A stretch of 64,000 nucleotides of DNA from Clitopilus passeckerianus (GCA_944990035.1 CALYLX010000001.1:62001-126000); one strand, 5' to 3'. Shown: positions 22,101 through 32,239, counted from the first letter of the stretch. Translations and numbers: made by a program. Notes: a model not told the origin generated them from the sequence alone.

Positions 22101-24313
22101 TGACGCAATTCCTGACGAAAATGCAAGGAATGCCCAGACACATTGAAAAGCAACTAGAAAAACGGATCAAAACATTCGTCTGGGGAAGTGAAAGAGCCGA
22201 TGTAAACATGGACATAATGTACATGCAAACAAAAGACGGAGGGCGAAAAATACTAGATATACGCACCCGAAATAAAGCAATCCAAGCCACGTGGCTGCAA
22301 TCCTACCTTAAACTGGATGAAAACCGACCAAAATGGGCGTATATTGCGGACATGCTAATCAAGCTGAACGCGACAGCAAAGGAGAGGGCCGATGAACAAT
22401 CAAAAGTGAACATGTTCCTACAAACGTGGAAAGTGAGCACGGCAAAGTCAAGTGCACTGCCAAGAAACCTTAAAGAGATGATAAGAATTGCGGACGACCT
22501 CAACCTTCAGATAGACGGCCTCGAAATTGATGCCGAGGTATCTAAAAATGCCAATTTGGTTCCACCCAAAAGTGAAGAAAAAGCGAAGTTAGGAAACAAC
22601 ATGCAAAGGCAGACACACCTACGAATAGACCATAAGATCACCTCGGTGGATGACATGCTGAAATTGGCCGAGAGAGGCAGATCAGAAGAACACCGAGCAA
22701 GGAGCAACTGCAAGTGCACCCCATGCAAACTGGACAGAAGAGACGTACATGGATGCAAAAACCCAGCAACATGCGTGAAACTAGCGACCCAGATACTCGA
22801 CTCCCTACAGACAAAATGGGACCCACGTAGAGCGAGGCGGGAGGAACGCACCTGGATAGGAAAGGAAAATATACCCGAACCACTTGATGAACACTCTGAA
22901 GTCACCTCTTTTAACCCAGAAACCAAAATCAACGCCATCAAAGACATCTTTAGAGTCTTTGCAGAGGAGAATCCCGAAGAACCACAAGAGGAAACAGACC
23001 GAGAAGAAGAGAATGAAATTGAAAACCCACAAGACACAACAATTGTCTACACAGACGGATCATGCACAAAAAACGGATGTGCCAACGCCATAGCTGGAAG
23101 CGGGGCATGGTTTGGACACGAAGACGAGAGAAACATCTCAGCGAGAGTACCAGGAACAACCCAATCAAACCAAACGGGCGAGATCTATGCCGCCCTATGT
23201 GCAGCCAAAGTATTGGGACTGAATGAACCAATACACATAAGAAGTGATTCCAAGTATGTAATAGACGGCCTAACGAAACACCTCGAGAAATGGGAAGACC
23301 GAGGATGGATTGATGTATGCAACAGAGAAATCTTCGAGCCCACGGCAGCCCTCTTGAAAGAGAGAAGAGGAAACACATCCTTCGAGTGGGTCAAGGGACA
23401 CAGCGGCATCGAGGGCAATGAAATGGCAGATGACTTAGCAAAAGAAGGCACAGAAAAGAACACGCCCGGACCAGAAGAAGCCGACATGCTTGCAACCTCA
23501 CCCAAATTCAAGCTACAAGGAGCGAAACTAAGCACAATGACGCAGGCGCTGTTCTATAGAGGGTTAAGACTGCAAAAAGAAAGGAAGATCGCCCAGAGGA
23601 AACTGACACAAAGGAACATCGAATACATATGTGACACAATAGAGAACGAAAGCGGAAGGAGACCCAGCCAGGAACAGATATGGACCTCGGTCAGATCAAA
23701 AGACCTCGAAAAGAAGCACCGCGAGTTCATAAGGAAATGCATACATGGCACGTACAAGATAGGAGAGTGGTGGCAAAGTATCCGAGGCTATGAAGACCGA
23801 GGAATTTGTAAACATTGCGCGGAAACAGAGTCAATGGAACACATCCTTACGGAATGCCGCGCCCCGGGCCAGGAGATCATTTGGGAAATAATCAAACAGA
23901 TATGGCCAGCGGAGTACGGCAGATGGATCAAACCAAGCCTAGCAGGAATCCTAGGATGCGCACTGCCGCCAGACGATGAACGGAATCAAGGAAAAGCAAG
24001 GCTCAAAAGGATTCTCGTCTCCGAAGCGGCGTACCTGATCTGGTGTATAAGGTGTACAAGAGTAATCCAAAACGATGGCATTCCACAAAAATACGACACA
24101 CAGAAATCAATCGAAAAGATGCTAATGCGAAAACTAAACATAAGGCTCAAAGTAGAAAGCCTGATGACAAACAGAAAGAAGTTTGGCCCAAGAGCCCTCC
24201 AAAAGAACAAAGTCCTCAGGACCTGGGGCCGCGTACTTGCGAACAAAGAAGATCTGCCCGTAGACTGGATAGGGCAGACCGGGGTTTTAGTGGGTAAACG
24301 GGGTCTGGGATAG
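19172..24313 (+). CDS. LINE ORF2: endonuclease, reverse transcriptase, RNase H
   Basis: 1713 aa, single exon. APE-like endonuclease from about residue 100 (LKIATLNVDG, AIQEAHL, MLGDFNLVEEQIDRLP, SRIDRIY, TDHKLV). Reverse transcriptase about 600-900 (NYRPITLLNSDYKLL, HPDQAGFMTDR, ALDQEKAYDKV, GVRQGDPLSCLLFNLAIEPL, LLFADDTTVF with the catalytic Asp pair). A Cys-rich stretch (CKCTPCKLDRRDVHGC, about 1180) lies between RT and RNase H. RNase H about 1290-1420 carries the DEDD set in YTDGSC, TGEIYAAL, RSDSKYV and GNEMADDLA. A late CX2CX7HX4C motif (CKHCAETESMEHILTEC) ends the recognisable part. It nicks the target and copies the element RNA by target-primed reverse transcription. All catalytic motifs are present. 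Confidence 0.95.
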   Translation: MPPSLNWDGWDQRPDTPSQWTAQPTPWEEQNSDIEPEPADQLDDAPQGTLDSNEDLNIDITFEHDPNQVEQNPNDTPVRSRATRVEIDDTIKINKNTRANLKIATLNVDGKGASSIHQTGHKWSEIDRIMRVNEIGILAIQEAHLDEKHTDDINEFYRNMKVISSADPLKPNATAGVAIVLNRSKMNVENIITHEIIQGRAMMVSIAWHADLRLNILVIYSPNNAKENAEFLREIEQKWSEQNSTLPFPDVMLGDFNLVEEQIDRLPSHKDNIEATLALHDLKYTLGLQDGWRAQNPNERAYTLIHRPTGAQSRIDRIYVTPAILKCSQDWGIEKSGVQTDHKLVTMRIVNFKAPFIGKGRWTMPLYLLNDRKFIQETEKAGISMQDRIEALGARPDYRTTEFNAQSIFKNFKDKVMMVAKERHKSFITPNDKKRKELETRIKLIANDEMLDEDEKLLSLTVLEEELQRLKKTQMESMRMTSTARFKLEGELISKYWSAINNPRTPRDTIPRLRKPEKDERGRETYATRSDEMANLARDYHERIQRDDSEPDAEIRERRINEALEATKDKLSPAEKGSLASPIGEWEVERALKLSENGKATGINGIPYEFWKIMTLRQKEMERQNRENFDVIRCLAGIFNDIRTQGVQAGSAFAEGWMCPIYKKKDRCDIVNYRPITLLNSDYKLLTKVLQIRLAKVSHTLIHPDQAGFMTDRSIYDQVKTAQLMMNYAEAVEDVSGVIVALDQEKAYDKVKHDYLTRVLKHMNLPNRFINMVESLYQNAETKVVINGVFSKPFKVTRGVRQGDPLSCLLFNLAIEPLAASMRGSENLEGFKIPGMKNKLTALLFADDTTVFLSKNDSFGKLQNILSNWCTASGAKFNLEKTQIIPIGPKEYREKVIQSRTLNVDSENDERIPDNINIAEEGEATRILGAWLGNQVNEATPWTPVLEKIDTTLNRWDRGKPTIEGRRLIIQMFVGGMTQFLTKMQGMPRHIEKQLEKRIKTFVWGSERADVNMDIMYMQTKDGGRKILDIRTRNKAIQATWLQSYLKLDENRPKWAYIADMLIKLNATAKERADEQSKVNMFLQTWKVSTAKSSALPRNLKEMIRIADDLNLQIDGLEIDAEVSKNANLVPPKSEEKAKLGNNMQRQTHLRIDHKITSVDDMLKLAERGRSEEHRARSNCKCTPCKLDRRDVHGCKNPATCVKLATQILDSLQTKWDPRRARREERTWIGKENIPEPLDEHSEVTSFNPETKINAIKDIFRVFAEENPEEPQEETDREEENEIENPQDTTIVYTDGSCTKNGCANAIAGSGAWFGHEDERNISARVPGTTQSNQTGEIYAALCAAKVLGLNEPIHIRSDSKYVIDGLTKHLEKWEDRGWIDVCNREIFEPTAALLKERRGNTSFEWVKGHSGIEGNEMADDLAKEGTEKNTPGPEEADMLATSPKFKLQGAKLSTMTQALFYRGLRLQKERKIAQRKLTQRNIEYICDTIENESGRRPSQEQIWTSVRSKDLEKKHREFIRKCIHGTYKIGEWWQSIRGYEDRGICKHCAETESMEHILTECRAPGQEIIWEIIKQIWPAEYGRWIKPSLAGILGCALPPDDERNQGKARLKRILVSEAAYLIWCIRCTRVIQNDGIPQKYDTQKSIEKMLMRKLNIRLKVESLMTNRKKFGPRALQKNKVLRTWGRVLANKEDLPVDWIGQTGVLVGKRGLG

Positions 24314-24477
24314 CTTCGGCGACCAGTGAAACCGTAGTCCCACACTACCTTTCATGAGGTGTGCGTAACGCATTTCCCCGGGGTGGCTTCAATTCTTCTC
24401 AAAGGGTGCAACTCCCTTTTCACAGCCTGGCGAAGAAGCAGACGTTGTCTGCTGTCTGAACCTTTAACGGCTCCACC
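24314..24477 (+). other. LINE 3' UTR
   Basis: A 164-base non-coding segment between the ORF2 stop and the poly(A) run, the expected binding site of the element's reverse transcriptase. It contains short inverted repeats (for example CAGACGTTGTCTGCTGTCTG). Confidence 0.6.
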
Positions 24478-24501
24478 AAAAAAAAAAAAAAAAAAAAAAA
24501 A
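24478..24501 (+). repeat. LINE poly(A) tail
   Basis: 24 consecutive A residues at the 3' end of the element, directly followed by the right target-site duplication. This is the mark of target-primed reverse transcription of a polyadenylated RNA. Confidence 0.95.
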
Positions 24502-24516
24502 GAAAATACCCGAACG
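24502..24516 (+). repeat. Right target-site duplication of the LINE
   Basis: Identical to 16168..16182. The sequence after it (ATGCATGGACG) continues the pre-insertion locus into the 5' flank of the intact kinase gene. Confidence 0.93.
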
Positions 24517-24687
24517 ATGCATGGACGACGGCGTCCGAGTCAAAATCTGGCCCACTTTGGAAATTTAATCGCAATTTCAAAACGTCACATCACGTGGATG
24601 ATTGTCACGTACTTTTCGGCTCTCGGTCCTGAGGTTTCCTCTCCACGTTCATCCTTCCCAACTCTCGTTCAGAAGAACAGAACGCAA

Positions 24688-25539
24688 ATGGTCCTCAGTA
24701 TCGTTCGAAGACTTTGGAGCTTTCTAGGTTACCGCCTTCGAAAACTACTCCTCCCATTATTTCTGCGTCAGCCGATAAAGTTCTCGAGAAAAGTCCAACT
24801 TCTGGAATCTGGTTATGTTGTCAAAACTGGCACGCCTGAGCTTGCTCAGATAGAAGCGGACACGCTTCAGTTTATTCACCAGAATACTACCATACCTGTT
24901 CCACGCATCTGGGATGTGCGACCAAACGATGGAGGCCGATTATCGATCATTATGGACCGCATGCCAGGCGAGGTGCTGTGGAAGAAATGGCGTTTCCTGA
25001 CACCTATTCAAAAGAAAACAGTCTTGGATTCCATGAAGGGATATGTTAAGCAGCTCCGTGCCCTTGCCCAGTCACCTCCTGTAGGCTGGATCGGCTCTGT
25101 CCAGCATGGATCTTGCTTTGATGTGGCCTGGACCTCTCAATCAACATTTGCGCCATTTCCGGACGAGGAGTCATACAACAACTGGCGGATATCAACCTTT
25201 GCTCGATTTGCAGCAATCAGTCAGAAGGTCGCTGGTGAACTAGAAGCACTCCGTCGCCGGATGCTTGGAACACATCGCATCTACTTCACGCACGGCGACT
25301 TGCATCCAGGCAACGTTCTTGTACAGCTTGGGCCTGGCGAAGACGACATACGCGTCACAGCAGTACTCGATTGGGAACAAGCTGGATGGCGTCCAGAGTA
25401 TTGGGAAGCGCACAAGATGATCTATGTGAGAGGAGAAGATTCGGAATGGGGAAAATTTGCGCTAGAGATGTTACCTGGCTACGATGAAGAAATAGAGATA
25501 GAGACTCGACTTGATTTGATTTCTGGGCCAGTACACTGA
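24688..25539 (+). CDS. APH-family (aminoglycoside phosphotransferase-like) kinase, intact copy
   Basis: 283 aa, single exon. The start MVLSIVRRLW was chosen because kinase relic 1 aligns from this point; the open frame extends upstream to 24517, next to the LINE insertion site. The N-lobe has VVKTGTPELAQIEADTL. The C-lobe has the catalytic FTHGDLHPGNVLV (HGDxxxxN) and the metal-binding VLDWEQAGWRPEYWE. This superfamily phosphorylates small molecules such as choline, aminoglycosides or sugars. Fungal genomes carry many copies of unknown substrate, and antibiotic resistance should not be assumed. Two decayed copies lie at 14.0-15.0 and 15.25-15.67 kb. Confidence 0.85.
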   Translation: MVLSIVRRLWSFLGYRLRKLLLPLFLRQPIKFSRKVQLLESGYVVKTGTPELAQIEADTLQFIHQNTTIPVPRIWDVRPNDGGRLSIIMDRMPGEVLWKKWRFLTPIQKKTVLDSMKGYVKQLRALAQSPPVGWIGSVQHGSCFDVAWTSQSTFAPFPDEESYNNWRISTFARFAAISQKVAGELEALRRRMLGTHRIYFTHGDLHPGNVLVQLGPGEDDIRVTAVLDWEQAGWRPEYWEAHKMIYVRGEDSEWGKFALEMLPGYDEEIEIETRLDLISGPVH

Positions 25540-25780
25540 TGATGCTCTCTTGATATGTATACTAGATTACCAGATGAAATTAAAAGACACCTTGTTGGTT
25601 ATTTGGTTTGTGGGTCCAAGTCACGAGTGAATTGATCATTCCTGTGCCAGCAAAACTCCTTGTTCCCGTTGTCTCCCATATACGTGTTGTAGGCGCTTTC
25701 CATGAACACTCAACAGTGGCAATATCACGGAGCGTGATCAACAACCAAACTTGACCTCCACACAAGCGATTGCCTTTCCC

Positions 25781-26340
25781 ATGGTAGAGCAAGCAAAACC
25801 TGCTTTGACAGAGGTGGGAGATCGCCTGTTGACCCGTCACGTTTACTGTACTAACCATGTTGTATTGTTATCTAGAAAACCGACAAGTCAGAATGTGATC
25901 TAGCCGTCGCACAATATGTCTTGAAAGGACACCCTCGTCGTACGGAGCATTGGTCGCTCGTGATGGGGGTATCGCCAGATTGCTTTCATGTCTTCGAAAT
26001 TGTTGGCAATAAAGACAGCTTCGTATATCAGCCAGCGGTGCTGAAGGGTTTCGTGCGTTCGAGCAAGCTTCGCGGCGGCACAAAAGTTGGTAGTATCCCG
26101 ATTGGCCATCTTCCTTGGCTTGCAGAGCAGCTACGCGATGTCGAGATCACGCGGCACAACGACTCTTGGGACTGTCAAGATTGGGTCATGGGTGCCATTC
26201 GCTTGTTGCAGGAATACCCAGGTATCATCATTCCAAACACCACAGAAAGAGGCATTCGCGCGGAGCTCTGCAAGGAAATAGAGCTTTGGGAACAGGGGGA
26301 GAACGTCTTGTTCGAGAGAATGGACTTTCCCTCGGGCTGA
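25781..26340 (+). CDS. Hypothetical protein, basidiomycete-type small cytosolic family
   Basis: Exons 25781..25813 and 25876..26340 give 165 aa. The 62-bp intron has GT-AG ends and a CTAAC branch site. The product reads MVEQAKPALTEKTDKSECDL, then HWSLVMGVSPDCFHVFEIVG, and later NDSWDCQDWVMGAIRLLQE.  The pattern 'HW.L.. .. F.I.G...W.CQ.WV..A' recurs in many uncharacterised basidiomycete proteins. The conserved His, Cys and Trp suggest a papain-like fold, but this is only a guess. No signal peptide or membrane segment is visible. I do not know its function. Confidence 0.65.
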
Positions 26341-26500
26341 ACGTTCGTGGGCGAACCCTGAATTAGGAAGTTGGCTAGACATCTCTCACCCTATTCAACG
26401 GACCAGTGAAGTCAATGCCAAACTATTAATATCCAATAGCGCAATTCGTACATTACAAGGTCATCCGTCCAATATCTATCGTAAATAGGCGTGTCTGAAG

Positions 26501-28701
26501 CTATGCTTCTTCCCTCAACTTCCGTACGTACGCTTTATCATCCTCAGTCAGATCGTATTCAAACGACCTGAATGCTTCCCCACTATCTTTGTAGGTCTGG
26601 CGAAGGGTTCTCTCGTGATGAGCACTTCTTGGTTTGATGGACACTCGGAGCTCCTTAGGCGCTTGCACCAATCCCTGAGGATACAATCAGTTCAATTTCT
26701 AAGCGTTCAATGTAACGCACGCAGTGGGCAGCTTACCTCATTCGCCTCAAAATATGGTTCAATTAGATTACCTTGTGCATCTCTAGCCTTGGATATATCA
26801 AACGCCCATATAATGTTCATAGTGTTGATTTCCTATTTTCGTGTCGTCAGGACTCTATTAGGGACCAGAGAAGATGGGCGACTCACGATCGACGTGTGGG
26901 CGAGATGTATACCAACACATGCTCTCTGGGAGTGGAGAATTCAGTGAAGAAACCATTCAGTCTGAGAGCCAAACTTACCCTTCCGCTGCCAAAAATATAA
27001 TCAGCGTATTCATTCAACTCGGGCTGCTCAATGAATCGATCGGGTCGGAAGACATCTGGATCTGGAAACACGTCCGGATCATGGAACAGGCCCCCTACAT
27101 GGAAAAGTCGTCAGAACTTGGATACTGGTCCCCATAAAGCTTAGAACCGTACAAGTGTTCTGGAAAAGAATAGTGCCTTTCGGGATGATGTATTCCTTGT
27201 AGCGAATGTCTTCAGATGCCGCGTGGGGCACGGCAACTGGTGTGACAGGACGTAGTCGGTGGGTCTACTAAATGTTAAGCACAGTGATTGCAGGGCTAAA
27301 CCTCGAACGACGCGTACCTCGTTAATCACAGCTCGCAGGTAGGGCAAATTCTCAATGTCGTCAACTTCTGGGATTCTATCTCCCACCACCTTATCCATCT
27401 CTTCTTGCGCTTTTCTCAGGACCTCCGGATACGCAGACAAGCACAGAACCAGGTTTTGCAAGAAGGAGGAGGTCGTATCGGCACCTGCTACCATCATGAT
27501 ATACCCGAACGGTCTAATCACGTCGTCAGCGATTGCAGGCAAGTGAAAAGGGGAAAGGAGGGCACGCACAGCAAAGCATCCTCACTGATGTTCCATTCCT
27601 TTTGCCTCATGTAAACCTCCTCCATGAACGCACCATTCCCCTCCCCTCTAGCCAGTCGATCTTGCACCGGTTTCAGCATCTTTTTGAAGACACTTAGCTG
27701 GCTTGCTTTGAGTGTCTTGCACATTGTCTTCCAAGGAGCCCATCGTTCCGGGACATACTGAAGAATTGGGAATATGTCGATCGGCGGGTGAGCGGTGGGA
27801 GCAGTCGACTGGACAGCCAATTCGACCATTTCCCAGAAGTCAAGATAGAGCGAGGTCGTTGAACGAGGAAAACGGACGCCGAACATGACTGACATGATCA
27901 CGGAAGTAGAATAACGACGTAGATGAGCCTGCGTTGACTAAAGAAATGTTCAACATTGTTTGCTTATGCGTAGGAACGTGCTACCGACCTCAGGATCTCG
28001 CAAAATGTCGTACATGAGTTGTAGACTCTCAGCCTCTTGAATGGCGAGATGGTTACGACACGCGTGAGGGGAGAGGATTTGTTGAGCCGCCCTGCGTAGA
28101 GACCTCCACTCATCGGCTAAAGCCACTATGAATCACTGAGAGACGAGAGGGACGGGAAAGGCCTTACAATATCTCGCTCTGAGTTTGAGTTGTTCAGTTC
28201 ATACGTTTCAAACCGGAGGAAAAGTGTGCGTACAAAACCAAGTTATTATTCTGCCCTTCAACACGGTCCTTGATGTGATTAGGTGGCCGATCTGACGAAG
28301 CTGCGGAATTCTTGCCAAGAACGAAACGAATCGCTTCCAACGAGCTTAATACTACAACGGTCTGATGGGCCAGCTTCAAGCTATAGATACCACCGTAGGT
28401 AGCTGCCCAATCAGTGAAACTGCACACACAATACCCCTCGTGTCAGTTCCATAAATATCTTGAGTTAATGACACGCTTACCGGAGATGAGGGCGAGCCTT
28501 TGGCCACTCTGATATATTCCCCAGTAAGGGCTTCGTTGGAGGACCAGGTGGGAGATAGGACTCTCTTCGCCCGTACTGACTCAGCCTATATCCACCCCAG
28601 ATGAAGAGACAAACTGGTAGTATTGCTGCGGTCTGCGGCCCGTTACTAGCTAGTAGTTCCAGGATAGAGTCCATGTCGTCGAGTCCTCGAAGCATAAACA
28701 A
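26501..28701 (-). CDS. Cytochrome P450 monooxygenase (gene B)
   Basis: Eleven minus-strand exons: 28701..28481, 28419..28234, 28178..28168, 28116..27989, 27937..27570, 27513..27318, 27264..27153, 27094..26979, 26925..26887, 26832..26737, 26674..26501; 548 aa. N-terminal anchor (AAILPVCLFIWGGYRL), LPPGPPTKPLLGN hinge, AGADTT I-helix, ExxR (ETHR), PDRF and heme loop FGSGRRACVG. Exons 2-5 and 7-9 have exactly the lengths of gene A, including the 11-nt exon 3. It is more divergent from A than C is. An alternative start two codons downstream (MLRG) is possible. Substrate unknown. Confidence 0.88.
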
Positions 28702-29213
28702 GGGATTTGATCAAGAAAGCGTTCATTTATTGTATGTTATATACCCGGATAATACTGTTTCAGAACATTGTCATAGTGAGGAGTGTTATCCGATGGGCTC
28801 GAACGGAAACGCAGTGTTTGGAAATAGCGGAAACTCGAAATGACTTGGATTTCCCATCGGCAGATCACAGGAAACGGTGAAGGTCCGTCGATGTCCATTA
28901 CAGGTGGCTTTTGCAACATGTGACACATATATACCCCTCGAATGAGGTATTTGTGGAAACAAGCTGAGCGCTGGTCAAGTATGTCCCCGTCGCCACGAGC
29001 CTTGGAGAGGAAATTACGCAGCTTTTCCAGTTGCGATCGGCAAAACATAGTCGCCGAAGGCGGAGCTTGTGTCGGACTGTAAATCAACTTCCATTCTCAT
29101 CGTCGGTTTAAGCCGTTTGAACAAGATATTGGCGCAATACAGGTCTCAAACCGACAAAAAATGCGGTACAATGGCACGTAGATAACACCATGTTACGACG
29201 CTCCTCCTTTTAT
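28702..29213. other. Intergenic between P450 genes B and C
   Basis: Holds the promoter of gene B and the 3' flank of gene C, both leftward. A 116-codon leftward ORF (29087..28737) has no recognisable similarity. Confidence 0.4.
28738..28744 (-). promoter_or_regulatory. TATA box of P450 gene B
   Basis: TATATAA on the minus strand, about 37-43 bases upstream of the first ATG (28701). Similar elements lie upstream of genes C and E. Confidence 0.45.
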
Positions 29214-31378
29214 TCAGGCACCCTTGCAGGCTTCTCGCCTCGTGCTCTCTGCATAAAGTCGATCCTCCGCAGTGAGGTCGTATTCGAAAGGCGTGAAAGC
29301 CTCTGCCGTGTCTTTCATGGCCTGCCGAAGTACTTCCTCATGGTGAGTGCTCCGGGGTTTGATCGAAACGGGGAAGTCTTCGGGGCGTTGAACAAGGCCC
29401 TTGTTAGGAGTAGGAACATCATTAGTTACCTCCGAGAAGGGTCCATGGACCGCACATACCGCTTGGTTGCCTTCATTCAGGCCGAGTTCGATAACGCTGC
29501 CTGCTTCATTCAACATCTTCCTAAAATTAAAAGCCCAGAGTAGGTTCATTGCGTTAAGACGCTACTGGGTATGAGGTCAACCGTTCGTGAGAAGCCAAGA
29601 TGAAAGGCTCACAATCGAGTTCTGGGCAAGATGAACGCCGACGCAGAAACGCTATCCCAGAATATGTATAAACATCATATGGGAATGATGAAGAAATTGC
29701 TACATACCCGGCCGCTTCCAAAAATGTAGTCAATGTAGTCGTTGAGTTCTGGATCGACGATGAAACGCTCCGGATAGAACGTATCCGGATCCTCGAAGAC
29801 CGCAGGGTCGTGGAACAAACCCCCTTCATAATAGTGTCGGCGAACATACCAATCAACACGAGAACGCGAGGCTTACATGTGTTCTGAAATATGACGGCGC
29901 CTTTTGGGATAACATAGTTTCCGTACCGAATATCCTCCGACGCGGCATGGGGAACCGATAACGAAGCGACAGGACGAAGTCTATGCGTCTGTGTTCAAGC
30001 AGGCAATTCAGAGAGCAAAACATAGCAATCAGCAGGGTACGCACCTCGTTGATCACGGCTTGCAGATAGGGAAGGTTAGGGAAATCGCCGAGCTCAGGCA
30101 TCCGGTCATTGCCAACAACCTTGGTGATCTCCTCTTGAGCTTTTCGCTGCACTTCGGGATGCTGCGTAAGGAATAGGACGAAATTGTGGAGGAAAGTCGC
30201 TGTTGTATCCGCTCCTGCCCCTGTCATGACGAAACCGAAGGGCCTGATGCCAATTCAGTCACATTTGGAGATCGAACAAGAGAAAGTCATGGCCGTACAG
30301 AATAGCATCCTCATCCAGGCCCCATTCTTCGGCCCTTGTGTACACCTCCTCCATGAAACAGCCATTTCCCGCGCCTAGAGCAAGGCGATCCTTGATCAGA
30401 CCCAGGATGTCACCAAGCACCTTCCTTTGCAGCGCTTTCAATTCCCGACACTTGGCCTTCCAAGGAGCCCATCTTTCAGGAATATACTTCAAAATGGGGA
30501 AGGTGTCGATGGGAGGGTGAGACGTCGGAGAACTGAGATGGGTGGTCTTATCCAGCATCTCCCAGAACTTTAGAAACAGAGGCGTAGTTGAGAGAGGAAG
30601 CCTGATCCCGAACATCACTGAGAAGATCACAGACGTCGAGTACCGTTGAAGATGCTGCCTGACAATCTGCCAGGGTTTAAGCTATGGAAGTCATACCGAC
30701 GAGAGGAAACCTACCTTTGGTTGTCGAAGAATGTCATATATGAGCTGCACACTTTCTGCTTGCTGTATCGCCAGATGGTTTCGGCATGCTTGAGGCGACA
30801 CGATCTGTTGGGCTGCGCGTCGCAGGGACCTCCATCGGGGTGCTAACGTTCGGCGTCAAGTAGTCGATGGAAACGCCTGGTAGCTACTAGAATCCACGTA
30901 CTGTTCCTTCCTCTGAAGATTTGTTAGCCTGCCAGTACCTCCAATGAACGGTTGCGAACTTACAGTGCCAAATTGTTATCTTGACCTTCTACACAATCCC
31001 TGATGTAGTTAGGAGGTCGGTCAGACGATTTCGCAGACTGTTTGCCCAGGACGTCGTGGATAGCGTCAAGAGAGGTCAATACGACGAAAGTCCTGTGGGC
31101 AAGCTTCAGACTGTAGATCTCGCCATATTGAGATGCCCATTCCGTGAACCTGCGAGAAAATGACATTGAATATCATACTTGAAAAGTATCATGGACACTA
31201 ACCGAAGGTGCAGAGCCGACTTGGGCCACATTGTCATGTTTCCGACCAAAAACTTGGTTGGGGGTCCGGGTGGCAGTAATGCCTCTCTTTGTCCATATCT
31301 GGCCAGCCGAAGTAGAGCCCAAGCTGCAAGCGCAACTAGAGATGCTACTATGGCCGGGGTAGAGAGCAGGGAGGACAT
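29214..31378 (-). CDS. Cytochrome P450 monooxygenase (gene C, closest paralog of gene A)
   Basis: Eleven minus-strand exons: 31378..31203, 31149..30964, 30912..30902, 30842..30715, 30666..30299, 30243..30045, 29988..29877, 29823..29708, 29651..29613, 29561..29460, 29399..29214; 540 aa. Anchor, LPPGPPTKFLVGN hinge, AGADTT, ETHR, PERF and FGSGRRFCVGVHLAQNS are all present. It agrees with gene A across nearly the whole length; exons 2-10 have identical lengths, and introns keep partial similarity. A and C are therefore a recent duplication, now about 26 kb apart in opposite orientation. The 11-nt exon 3 (AGGAAGGAACA) is identical in both. Confidence 0.9.
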
Positions 31379-31427
31379 CGGGCGACCAATCAGGGGTGCT
31401 GACAGAAGCTAGCGAGGTGGTGCTTAT

Positions 31428-31435
31428 CTTATAAA
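31428..31435 (-). promoter_or_regulatory. TATA box of P450 gene C
   Basis: TTTATAAGA-like element on the minus strand, about 50-57 bases upstream of the start codon at 31378. Confidence 0.4.
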
Positions 31436-32239
31436 GATATATTTCTAGGAACGGTGAGTAGGGTGCTATCCCAAAGTATCTCCCTGAAGTTAATATACAC
31501 CAGCCAGGGGTGCCGCAGACGGCGAGCGATGCAGCATGCGGGTCGTCATATTACTGAGCCACCTAGCCCCCATGCGAGAGATATAGCTGGAGTGTATTGG
31601 CAGCGCTTCGCGATCACATCATTGAGTGGAAAAGTTCCCATTTCGGTATTGACGATCCTTGACGTGAGAATACGGCGTCTTAAAGATTCCGCATATACTG
31701 TTATTGGAGTCGCCTCAGCGAAAGCAACTCTTCGTCCCAGGTCATGTCCTAATACATTGTTACCCATCAGAACGTTGGAGCCATGAGTTTTGAGTGCCGA
31801 GCTCACCCACCACAATGTCGCTATCTGTCTATGCCCGCTATCGAAATTGCTCGGCATAATCCTTGTCGACCGAGTCAAGATCTTATTCAGATGGTCGGCA
31901 TGCCTTTGCTTTATCTCTCAAAGCCTCGCGAACCCTATCCGCTCATGAGAAAAACGCCTCGGTTTCGGGGGAGTGACACGCAGTTCCTTCGGGCTGGAAC
32001 CAACCCCTGACGAAGAACATTGTTAATTTCCGGTGGAAGTGGGAAATGTCCCTTGGTACCTGTTGGGTATTAGTTTTCCAACTTCGGGCCGGCGAGCCCT
32101 CTATACCTCCGCCGGATGCACCTTCCCAAAAGAAATGCATGGCGCTCATTTTCTTCGGGGAAATTAGCCAACAAAAAAGTCCAAGGTTCATTGAACATAC
32201 CAGCAAGCTGTGAGCTACATGTATGGCGATACATGCCCG
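31436..32239. other. Intergenic, no recognised gene
   Basis: Upstream of P450 C. Short ORFs on both strands (for example 31454..31786 and 31878..31546) overlap each other and show no family motif. Nothing else is seen. Confidence 0.35.

Larger units (their letters stand above)
16183..24501 (+). mobile_element. Full-length non-LTR retrotransposon (LINE, EN-RT-RNase H type)
   Basis: An 8319-bp element is bounded by a perfect 15-bp target-site duplication and ends in 24 A residues. It has a 5' UTR of about 890 bp, ORF1 (17074..18525), a 646-bp inter-ORF region, ORF2 (19172..24313) and a short 3' UTR. ORF2 carries an APE-type endonuclease, reverse transcriptase, RNase H and a terminal zinc-finger-like motif. 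That architecture fits the I/Tad1-type LINEs of fungi; the exact clade needs a tree. Both ORFs are open end to end, so the copy is young and possibly competent. Its codon use is A-rich (AGA, AAA, ATA), unlike the host genes around it. It sits between kinase relic 2 and the intact kinase gene without breaking a coding region. Confidence 0.95.

Noticed and set aside
24688..25539. Antibiotic-resistance aminoglycoside phosphotransferase
   Set aside because: Only the general kinase motifs match; this is a eukaryotic family with many copies and unknown substrates.
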